A stretch of 12,812 nucleotides of DNA from positions 1 to 12,812 of the forward strand of contig JAGVXR010000038.1 of the NCBI GenBank assembly GCA_018303645.1. Direction: 5' to 3'. The translations under genes and the position numbers were made by a program. This stretch comes from Candidatus Woesearchaeota archaeon. Its GTDB lineage: Archaea > Nanobdellota > Nanobdellia > Woesearchaeales > GW2011-AR4. The notes under the pieces were generated by a model, which searched no databases, was not told where the DNA came from, and worked only from the letters and a program-made list of their open reading frames with translations. Positions within the stretch are counted from its first letter, which is position 1. Each line of letters begins with the position of its first letter. Below, in pieces: positions 4,004 through 9,591 of this stretch.

Positions 4004-5431
4004 TCACTTGGATTTTTTCTTTGCCTTGGGTTGCTTTGGGGCTTCCTGTTGTGGAGCTTGTTCCGCCTTTTCCAGCGTTGGCTGCCCGGGCTTAGCCTGC
4101 AATTGCTCAATTTGCTTTATCTCTTCTTTCTCAAGCTTAATTTCAGGCTTGCTTTTCTGAATCCTGTTTACTATGAATAAAACAGCCAAAAATGCCGCAA
4201 AAGCCGCAGCAACAAAAATTAATATCCATTTAACCATTGATTTGGGCATTGGCTTCTCTGCTATAATTGCTGCTGTTTTGTTTTCAGGCTCGATTTCAGC
4301 CTCAATTGTTTTATTTGAATCCATTGCCTGAGAAGTTTGAATGGCATCAGCTGCTGTTTTGTTTATTATTATATTATTAGCCGGCTCTTGGCTTATTTTA
4401 GCTTCAGAAGCTGGCAATTCAGCATCAGCTGGGATTAAAATGAAAGTTTTATTTTCTAGGGCATCGCTTATGCCTTTTATTGTATAATCAATCCTGTAGT
4501 CTATTGGCTCTTTTCCCTCTGACAGCGCCTCCATGTACAGGGAATAATTCAAGATGTCTCCTGGCTTGAGTGTTGAGCGGCGCTTTAGAACTTTGGCTTC
4601 CTTGCTGAAAGCCGGGATGTCTTTAAGTAGCGAAACATGGGCTGGAAGCTTAATGGTTGCAGAAGCCTCGATATTCTCACTTGAGTGAATGTTATGCAGG
4701 GATATATTGACATAGAATGGACTTTTTACTTCGATGCCCTTATTAATAAGATAGCTCGCCTTCAGCTGTTTCGGGAGCACTTTTATTTTTAAGGTGTCTG
4801 TCGTCTTATTTTCAGCCTCGAACCCGTTAAAATAGCTCAGGTTTCCCGCAAGGCTGTATGCGCCCTCTTTCTCTGCAATAATGCGTGCAGTGCATGTCCT
4901 GTCGTATTTGGATTGCAGGGAGCCCTGCCATGCCAGTTTGCTGCCTCCCAGCTCACATCCCTTGGCTTCAATGACCGTGAAGTTTATTATGTCATAATTG
5001 AATGCTATGCCGGTAATTTCAAAATCAGTCGGATTGCTTATTGTTATTGCCAGTTCTGAAAGCTCCCCCTGAAGCAGAGTATCTGGAGTTGCCTTGCTGG
5101 TCGCAGATAAGCTTCCTGTAAGCTTGTATATGTCTGCATTAACCTCATAATAATAAACATAAGTTGTTATGTTCTTATGGGAGAAATTGGCCCTGTTTAT
5201 GCATACCCTGAAAACAGCATTTGGCTTGCATGCTCCATTCTCTACAATCAAGCCTCCTGCCGGAGTCTGCACAAACACCTTGTTGCTCTGCTCGTCATAG
5301 GTGAATCTGAAAGTGCCTTCGTCTATGACCTTATCTGTGCCTGTCAAGACATTGCCTGAGAAGATTTTAGTCTCCCCTATTGCAATGGGTAAAAAAAGGA
5401 GTAGTGTGGATAAAAATATCGCCAATTTCAT
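4004..5431 (-). CDS. Secreted, membrane-anchored surface protein, 475 residues
   Basis: No enzyme motif is seen. The N-terminus is a signal peptide (KLAIFLSTLLLFLPIAIG, cleavage near residue 19-20). The ectodomain (20-398) is strand-rich, with at least two likely immunoglobulin-like units: LAITISNPTDFEITGIAF (127-144) and FYVNISLHNIHSSENIEA (239-256) both have the N-rich turn seen in CARDB/DUF11-type adhesive repeats. Four cysteines (C68, C77, C159, C180) could form two disulfides. Several N-x-S/T sequons suggest N-glycosylation. A single membrane span follows (about 400-421, WILIFVAAAFAAFLAVLFIV), then a Lys/Glu/Gln/Pro-rich tail of about 54 residues, presumably cytoplasmic. The topology fits a cell-envelope or adhesion protein. 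The ATG lies 27 bases after a TATA element. Confidence 0.82.
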   Translation of the reverse strand: MKLAIFLSTLLLFLPIAIGETKIFSGNVLTGTDKVIDEGTFRFTYDEQSNKVFVQTPAGGLIVENGACKPNAVFRVCINRANFSHKNITTYVYYYEVNADIYKLTGSLSATSKATPDTLLQGELSELAITISNPTDFEITGIAFNYDIINFTVIEAKGCELGGSKLAWQGSLQSKYDRTCTARIIAEKEGAYSLAGNLSYFNGFEAENKTTDTLKIKVLPKQLKASYLINKGIEVKSPFYVNISLHNIHSSENIEASATIKLPAHVSLLKDIPAFSKEAKVLKRRSTLKPGDILNYSLYMEALSEGKEPIDYRIDYTIKGISDALENKTFILIPADAELPASEAKISQEPANNIIINKTAADAIQTSQAMDSNKTIEAEIEPENKTAAIIAEKPMPKSMVKWILIFVAAAFAAFLAVLFIVNRIQKSKPEIKLEKEEIKQIEQLQAKPGQPTLEKAEQAPQQEAPKQPKAKKKSK

Positions 5432-5454
5432 AATTTAAAACATTTTAATAAGAA

Positions 5455-5463
5455 TATTTAAAA
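5455..5463 (-). promoter_or_regulatory. TATA-box promoter of surface protein gene
   Basis: Minus-strand TTTTAAATA, centred about 27 bases before the ATG at 5431, in the 43-base gap after tatD. Confidence 0.5.
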
Positions 5464-5474
5464 CTAGCGATTGG

Positions 5475-6257
5475 CTATTCAAATATTTTCTGCCAATTCA
5501 TGTAAATGCTGTTGATTACTTCAATAACATCCATATTTTTAATTTCTGCTATCTTCTTGTAGCTTTCGATTACAAATGCAGGCTCGTTTGTTTTTTCTTT
5601 ATAAGGGCTTAAATAAGGGCTGTCTGTCTCGCAAAAAAGCTGGGTGATTGGAATGTTTCCTGCAATTTCCTGAAACTGCTGGCTTCTTACAACAATAGTC
5701 GGAATGCTAAGAAACCATCCATTATCAGAGATTCTTTTTACAAGCGATTTTTTGCCTGAGAAGCAGTGCATAATGATTTTTTTGTTTTTTGAGGACTCAA
5801 GCATCTCGATGCATTTTTGCTCGGATTTTCTTGAATGCACAACTATCGGCTTTTTTAACTCTTCAGCTAATTTGATCATCCTATCAAAATCTTCAATCTG
5901 CTCTTTGCTTTCGCCATTGACAAAATCCAGTCCAACCTCGCTGATTGCGACAATATTGCTTTTGTTTTTTCTTATGAAATCTATCTCTTCATCAGCATCA
6001 AAATCAGAAATCTTTGATGGATAATCGCTGCTTTCCATGTCTTTTTTCAATGCATCCCTTGGGTAAAGCCCCATGGCGCATTCAACAATGTCATATTTTT
6101 CCGAAAGCTCAAGGCATATCCGGTTAGTCTCTGGATTTATGCCGTTTGTTATTATGCGCCTTAATCCGGCATTTTTAGCCCTTTGCACGATTTCGTCTAT
6201 TTTACTGATTAGCAAAGGGTGGTCAAGATGGGAATGCACGTCAACCAGCAGGCTCAT
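5475..6257 (-). CDS. tatD: TatD-family metal-dependent hydrolase/DNase
   Basis: A 260-residue TIM-barrel hydrolase, the usual length. Metal ligands of the family are all present: HSH (H8, H10) in DVHSHLDH, E107 in ISEVGLD, H141 in VVHSR, H164 in MHCFSG and D212 in CETDSPYLSPY. Studied members are Mg-dependent 3'-5' exonucleases or deoxyribonucleases acting in DNA repair or quality control; activity for archaeal members is inferred. The barrel includes an insertion with a charged segment (about 72-92) in place of the usual short loop after GLYPRD. Cytoplasmic. Transcribed away from the deoxyhypusine synthase gene across a 161-base shared upstream region; the ATG is 29 bases after a TATA element. 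The next gene downstream has its own promoter. Confidence 0.93.
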   Translation of the reverse strand: MSLLVDVHSHLDHPLLISKIDEIVQRAKNAGLRRIITNGINPETNRICLELSEKYDIVECAMGLYPRDALKKDMESSDYPSKISDFDADEEIDFIRKNKSNIVAISEVGLDFVNGESKEQIEDFDRMIKLAEELKKPIVVHSRKSEQKCIEMLESSKNKKIIMHCFSGKKSLVKRISDNGWFLSIPTIVVRSQQFQEIAGNIPITQLFCETDSPYLSPYKEKTNEPAFVIESYKKIAEIKNMDVIEVINSIYMNWQKIFE

Positions 6258-6280
6258 TTCGAAAGCGGGGTTTATAATAA

Positions 6281-6290
6281 GATTTAAATA
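6281..6290 (-). promoter_or_regulatory. TATA-box promoter of tatD
   Basis: Minus-strand TATTTAAATC, centred 29 bases before the ATG at 6257. It shares the divergent intergenic region with the dys promoter. Confidence 0.5.
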
Positions 6291-6390
6291 ACTATTGTGT
6301 TTACTTCGCTGTATGGATAGTGTAAGAAAGTTTGGAACATAGGTTTTGACTTCTTGGTTTAGTTATTTTGATTTTTTGTGTTTTATTTTT

Positions 6391-6405
6391 ATTTATAAAA
6401 TATAA
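6391..6405 (+). promoter_or_regulatory. TATA-box promoter of deoxyhypusine synthase gene
   Basis: ATTTATAAAATATAA is centred about 23 bases before the ATG at 6419. It lies inside the longer open frame that begins with a TTG at 6368, which argues against the longer start. Confidence 0.5.
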
Positions 6406-6418
6406 ATTACTACAAAAA

Positions 6419-7333
6419 ATGAAGCCTGTAAATCATATAAAAATAAAAAATGAAATGAGCGTGAATGAGCTGGCAAAGCAAATGGCTTTAACAGGGGTTT
6501 TAGGCTCAGGAAGGCTCGGAAAAGCCATCAATATCTGCGAAGCGATGATTATGGACAGGGACTGCAGGGTTTTTCTTGGATTAGCGGGCCCTCTTGTTCC
6601 AGGAGGCATGAGAGAGATAATAATTAATATGATAGAAAGCAAATGGGTTGATGTTGTTGTGGCAACAGGCGCTACTTTGACACATGATTTGGGAGAGGCT
6701 CTTGGCTACAGGCACTATCAAGGTGATGCAAATGCAGATGATGAAGAGCTTTACAAAAAAGGCTTTGACAGGGTTTACGAGTCTTTAATGCCAAACAAGA
6801 TTTACGAGGGCATGGAAGACTTCATTGCGCATAATTTTGATAGTTTGAAGGGCAAAAAATCAATAAAAGATTTTCTGTGGGAGATTGGAAGACTGACGCC
6901 AAAAAAATCCATATTGAAAGCCTGCTTTGAAAATAAAATTCCTGTATTCTGCCCTGCAATTTCTGACTCAGGCATAGGGTTGATGATATGGGGGCAGATT
7001 GCAAAAGGAAAAAATGTTGATGTAAGGGCTTTTGAGGATTTGAAGGAGATAATAGACATTGCATGGACTGCAAAAAAAACAGGATTTATTTATTTTGGCG
7101 GGGGAGTGCCGAAAAACTACATACAGCAGGCAATGCAGTTTTCAAAGAAAGCTTCTTATGGCGTTCAAGTGACAATGGACAGGCCAGAGCCCGGCGGAAG
7201 CTCTGGCGCAGAATTAAGGGAAGGCATTTCATGGGGCAAATTAAACTCAAAAGCCAAGTTTGTTGATGTGATATGCGATGCAACGATAGCAATGCCTATA
7301 ATGTTTGCTGCGCTGAAAGAGAGGATTAAATAA
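6419..7333 (+). CDS. dys: Deoxyhypusine synthase
   Basis: Transfers the aminobutyl group of spermidine to a lysine of translation factor aIF5A using NAD+, giving deoxyhypusine; essential in archaea studied and unknown in most bacteria. From the ATG at 6419 the protein has 304 residues, as usual for archaeal forms. Recognisable family segments are the N-terminal domain with LGSGRLGKA, GLAGPLVPGG, VATGATLTHDLGEALG, the AISDSGIG segment near residue 180, YFGGGVPKN, and the C-terminal PEPGGSSGAELREGISWGK. The lysine of that last motif (K274) is the enzyme-intermediate lysine. A distant relative subgroup makes homospermidine or acts on agmatine, but the motifs here fit true deoxyhypusine synthase. 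A TTG at 6368 would add a hydrophobic 17-residue extension covering the promoter and is rejected. The aIF5A gene is not in the window. The 3' end overlaps the convergent HAD gene by 8 bases. Confidence 0.95.
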   Translation: MKPVNHIKIKNEMSVNELAKQMALTGVLGSGRLGKAINICEAMIMDRDCRVFLGLAGPLVPGGMREIIINMIESKWVDVVVATGATLTHDLGEALGYRHYQGDANADDEELYKKGFDRVYESLMPNKIYEGMEDFIAHNFDSLKGKKSIKDFLWEIGRLTPKKSILKACFENKIPVFCPAISDSGIGLMIWGQIAKGKNVDVRAFEDLKEIIDIAWTAKKTGFIYFGGGVPKNYIQQAMQFSKKASYGVQVTMDRPEPGGSSGAELREGISWGKLNSKAKFVDVICDATIAMPIMFAALKERIK

Positions 7334-7985
7334 GAATATACCTCAAAATCTCCCTCAAGTCTTTTTTCTCGATTACAACATCAGCTGCTTTTTTCAGCTC
7401 TTTATAATTGCAGTTAAACGCTATGCCCAAACCTGCCTCTTTTATTATCCTTAAGTCATTCAGGTAGTCTCCCACAAAAACGCATTCCTTTAGGCTTATC
7501 TTTTCCCTATCGGCAATTTTTCTTAATGCAATGGCTTTACCATCCATGTCGTACTCTGTTGCATCAACCTTGATTATACTGCCATTTTCATCAAAATAAA
7601 TCCTGCTTAAAAAAACATCATCAAAAAATTCTTCATAGTTCGGGATAAATTTTTCCAGCAAGATGTTTAATGAGCCCGAGATTATTGCAAGCTTTAAGCC
7701 TCTTTTTTTGAGCTCTTTCAATGTTTCAATCGCCCCTTCCATAAGCTTCAAATGTTTTATTGCATTGAAAAAATCCTCCCTTTTTGCGCTTCTCTCGCGC
7801 CAAAGCTCTATGTCATGCTCAGCCCACTGCTTGTAGGTTATTTCCCCGTTAAAGAACTTTTTTCTTGTATCGTCTCTCCTGTGCTTATCGGTTTGGAAAT
7901 AATCATGGAATATCTGCCAAGAGAATGTAAGGTTGTCTATCAAAGTCCCGTCAACATCAAAGCACACCAATTTGTATTTTTGCAT
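7326..7985 (-). CDS. HAD-superfamily phosphatase, SerB-like
   Basis: All four HAD motifs are present in 219 residues: DVDGTLID (nucleophile D10, acid/base D12), IISGS (S103), the lysine of MDGKA (K150), and VGDYLND (D173, D177). The helical cap between motifs I and II (about 15-90) is the C1 type of the phosphoserine phosphatase (HAD-IB) group. The substrate cannot be fixed: phosphoserine is the usual annotation, but this branch includes phosphatases of other small phosphomonoesters. Cytoplasmic and monomeric-looking, with no extra domain. The ATG at 7985 is 27 bases after a TATA element; a GGGAGG-like sequence directly upstream is on the other strand and irrelevant. The stop lies inside the end of dys, so the two genes are convergent and overlap by 8 bases. 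Confidence 0.88.
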   Translation of the reverse strand: MQKYKLVCFDVDGTLIDNLTFSWQIFHDYFQTDKHRRDDTRKKFFNGEITYKQWAEHDIELWRERSAKREDFFNAIKHLKLMEGAIETLKELKKRGLKLAIISGSLNILLEKFIPNYEEFFDDVFLSRIYFDENGSIIKVDATEYDMDGKAIALRKIADREKISLKECVFVGDYLNDLRIIKEAGLGIAFNCNYKELKKAADVVIEKKDLREILRYILI

Positions 7986-8006
7986 TTTGGGAGGTAAGAA
8001 ACGAGT

Positions 8007-8016
8007 TAATTTAAAG
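8007..8016 (-). promoter_or_regulatory. TATA-box promoter of HAD phosphatase gene
   Basis: Minus-strand CTTTAAATTA, centred 27 bases before the ATG at 7985. Confidence 0.5.
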
Positions 8017-8038
8017 CTTATCGATTATGTTTCTATAC

Positions 8039-8047
8039 ATTTAAATA
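8039..8047 (+). promoter_or_regulatory. TATA-box promoter of nitroreductase gene
   Basis: ATTTAAATA is centred at 8043, predicting a transcript start near 8070 and a short leader of about 26 bases that holds a ribosome site for the GTG start. Confidence 0.5.
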
Positions 8048-8085
8048 TTACATATGGGTTTCTAAAGTCGGTTATCGGATACATT

Positions 8086-8090
8086 GAGGT
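8086..8090 (+). promoter_or_regulatory. Shine-Dalgarno site selecting a GTG start
   Basis: GAGGT is 5 bases before the GTG at 8096 and overlaps the alternative TTG start at 8084, so it favours the GTG. Confidence 0.5.
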
Positions 8091-8095
8091 CAAAA

Positions 8096-8683
8096 GTGGA
8101 ATTCAAGCAAATCGTAATGGAAAGGTATGCAACAAAGCTGTTTGACGGAAGAAAACTGCCAGATAGCAAGATAAATGAGCTTCTTGAGCTTATAAGGTAC
8201 TCACCTTCCTCTTTTAACATACAGCCATGGGTTGTGAAAGTTATAACAGACCAGAAGATTAAAGAAAGATTGACTCCTGTGTCAATGAATCAAAAGCAGA
8301 TAGAGTCCTGCTCCCATCTGCTGGTTTTCTGCGCAAACAAAGATATTGCCGGCAACATAGATAAGCTTGAGAAGCTGATGAAGGAAGCTGGAGCAAGCAC
8401 TGAGTACATAGATATTATGAGGGGTTTTGATAAAAGCCTGAGCGACGGGCAGAAATTATCATGGGCGCAAAGGCAGGCTTACCTTGCCTTGGGTAATACC
8501 CTTAATGGCGCTAAAGCGCTTGGCTTTGACTCGTGCCCGATGGAAGGATTTGATCCAAAAGAATATTCTAAAATTCTTAATTTGCCATCAAATTTAGTTC
8601 CAACAGCTTTGTGCCCGATAGGATATGCCGCAGACAAGCAAAAGGGAAAATTAAGATTTCCGAGAGAAGAGGTTTTCATATAA
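8096..8683 (+). CDS. Nitroreductase-family FMN oxidoreductase
   Basis: An NAD(P)H-dependent flavoprotein of the NfsB/YdgI kind, 195 residues. FMN-binding landmarks are the N-terminal MEFKQIVMERYATKLFDGRK (helix then basic phosphate contacts), the SPSSFNIQPW motif (36-45), the SWAQRQAYLALGNTLNGAKA helix, GFDSCPMEGF, and the C-terminal GYA with basic residues (KGKLRFPRE). The family reduces nitroaromatics, quinones or pteridines; the natural substrate is not predictable. The GTG at 8096 gives the standard N-terminus and has a GAGGT site; the TTG at 8084 adds four residues and overlaps that site, while the ATG at 8117 would remove conserved residues. Cysteines 77, 83 and 147 do not form a motif. 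Single gene with its own promoter and a T-rich stretch downstream. Confidence 0.92.
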   Translation: MEFKQIVMERYATKLFDGRKLPDSKINELLELIRYSPSSFNIQPWVVKVITDQKIKERLTPVSMNQKQIESCSHLLVFCANKDIAGNIDKLEKLMKEAGASTEYIDIMRGFDKSLSDGQKLSWAQRQAYLALGNTLNGAKALGFDSCPMEGFDPKEYSKILNLPSNLVPTALCPIGYAADKQKGKLRFPREEVFI

Positions 8684-8728
8684 ATTATGCCCCTGCGGAG
8701 CAACAGACCTTAGTTGAGATGCCCACCC

Positions 8729-8750
8729 TTTTCTATCTTAGTTTTCTTTT
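8729..8750 (+). terminator. T-rich candidate terminator after nitroreductase
   Basis: Three T-runs (TTTT, GTTTT, CTTTT) within 22 bases, 46 bases past the stop codon, on the coding strand. Archaeal RNA polymerase terminates on such U-tracts without needing a hairpin. The rest of 8684-8814 shows only a weak GCCCC-TGC-GGAGC hairpin and AT-rich spacer. Confidence 0.3.
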
Positions 8751-8807
8751 ACGATAAATGTCAAAGTATTTATTTTTTGCGGATTTTCGACTGATTTTTG
8801 TTTAAAC

Positions 8808-8814
8808 GAAAAAA
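8808..8814 (-). terminator. T-run directly after the SNF2 cluster
   Basis: Six T's on the minus strand immediately after the stop codon of the 63-residue gene, followed by more AT-rich sequence; a plausible archaeal U-tract terminator. Confidence 0.3.
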
Positions 8815-9006
8815 TTATTTTAGCAAGGTATCTATTGCTTTTCTTGAAGATAGGGTGTATATTTTACCCATTATTTCATAGAAATCATTGTTAGATACCC
8901 AGAATTTAGGCTTCCCTAATCTCTTAATGATGATAAGGTCTGTATCCGGAGGTTCAATTCTTATTTGAATTTTTTTATCTGTCCTGAACTGGAAAAAATT
9001 CTCCAT
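8815..9006 (-). CDS. Small protein at the end of the SNF2/SWIM cluster, 63 residues
   Basis: The frame is supported by an AGGTGA ribosome site overlapping the SWIM gene's stop codon, with a 4-base gap, which implies translational coupling. The protein starts MENFFQFRTDKKIQIRIEPP and has a strand-rich first half (IQIRIEPP, LIIIKRLG, KFWVSNN) and a helical second half (DFYEIMGKIYTLSSRKAIDTLL). It has no cysteines, signal peptide or membrane span. It could be a small beta-alpha fold, possibly a binding partner of the SWIM or SNF2 protein. I do not recognise the family; the function is inferred only from position. Confidence 0.75.
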   Translation of the reverse strand: MENFFQFRTDKKIQIRIEPPDTDLIIIKRLGKPKFWVSNNDFYEIMGKIYTLSSRKAIDTLLK

Positions 9007-9010
9007 TTAA

Positions 9011-9589
9011 TCACCTTTTCTTTTTCTCGGTTTCATCTATCATGCCCAATTTGCTAAAAAGTTCTTCCTTGTCAATTCCTTTTAATTTAAATAATATCAT
9101 GGGCTCATAGTCTATCTCATCAGCCAAAGTATAGAAAACAGCGGCAATATGCTTGCATGGATTTGCGTAATCAGGGCAAGAACACTCTGCATTGAAGGAT
9201 TTTGGAATAAAAGAATGTCCCACAGATTTTTCAATATCTTCAGGCATTTCATTGTTTAATAATTTGCTAAGCAAAATCGGCTTCGTAGTCATTTTTCTAA
9301 TTATTTTACCCCATTCTTGATCATTGAACTTCTTGAAATTAATTTTTACTTTGTAGTTTCCAGATGACCCTTTTACATTTGCACTTATTAGGCATTTAGC
9401 AATATTAAATTTTTTTACCATGTCTGCTCTTGCATAAGCCCTTCCTCTTGACATTCTCTGGTCGTGTTCAAATTTTGACAATATCCCAATCCATTTTTTG
9501 CCCCACCATGTGGTTCCAAATTTTTTCCGTTCCTTTCCGAGCTTTGCCTTTGGTCTGGGGGCAGCCCTAGGATAAAAATCCCAATACAT
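9011..9589 (-). CDS. SWIM zinc-finger protein
   Basis: A 192-residue basic protein with a SWIM zinc finger near its C-terminus: C136-x-C138 ... C145-x-H147 (ECSCPDYANPCKH), followed by the usual helix HIAAVFYTLADEID. The N-terminal 60 residues are rich in Trp, Arg and Lys (GKERKKFGTTWWGKKWIG), a nucleic-acid-binding character, and lead to a strand-rich middle domain (about 60-130). SWIM proteins next to SNF2 ATPases are a known arrangement in bacteria and archaea, so it probably targets the helicase to DNA or a protein partner. The GTG at 9595 overlaps the SNF2 stop, but the strong GGAGGTG site (9595-9601) is 5 bases before the ATG at 9589 and overlaps the GTG, so the ATG is taken. Confidence 0.92.
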   Translation of the reverse strand: MYWDFYPRAAPRPKAKLGKERKKFGTTWWGKKWIGILSKFEHDQRMSRGRAYARADMVKKFNIAKCLISANVKGSSGNYKVKINFKKFNDQEWGKIIRKMTTKPILLSKLLNNEMPEDIEKSVGHSFIPKSFNAECSCPDYANPCKHIAAVFYTLADEIDYEPMILFKLKGIDKEELFSKLGMIDETEKKKR

Positions 9590-9591
9590 TC

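Noticed and set aside
8684..8814. Possible small RNA with a GC-rich hairpin after the nitroreductase
   Set aside because: The stem has a mismatch and a three-base loop, and there is no promoter; only T-rich terminator-like sequence is supportable.
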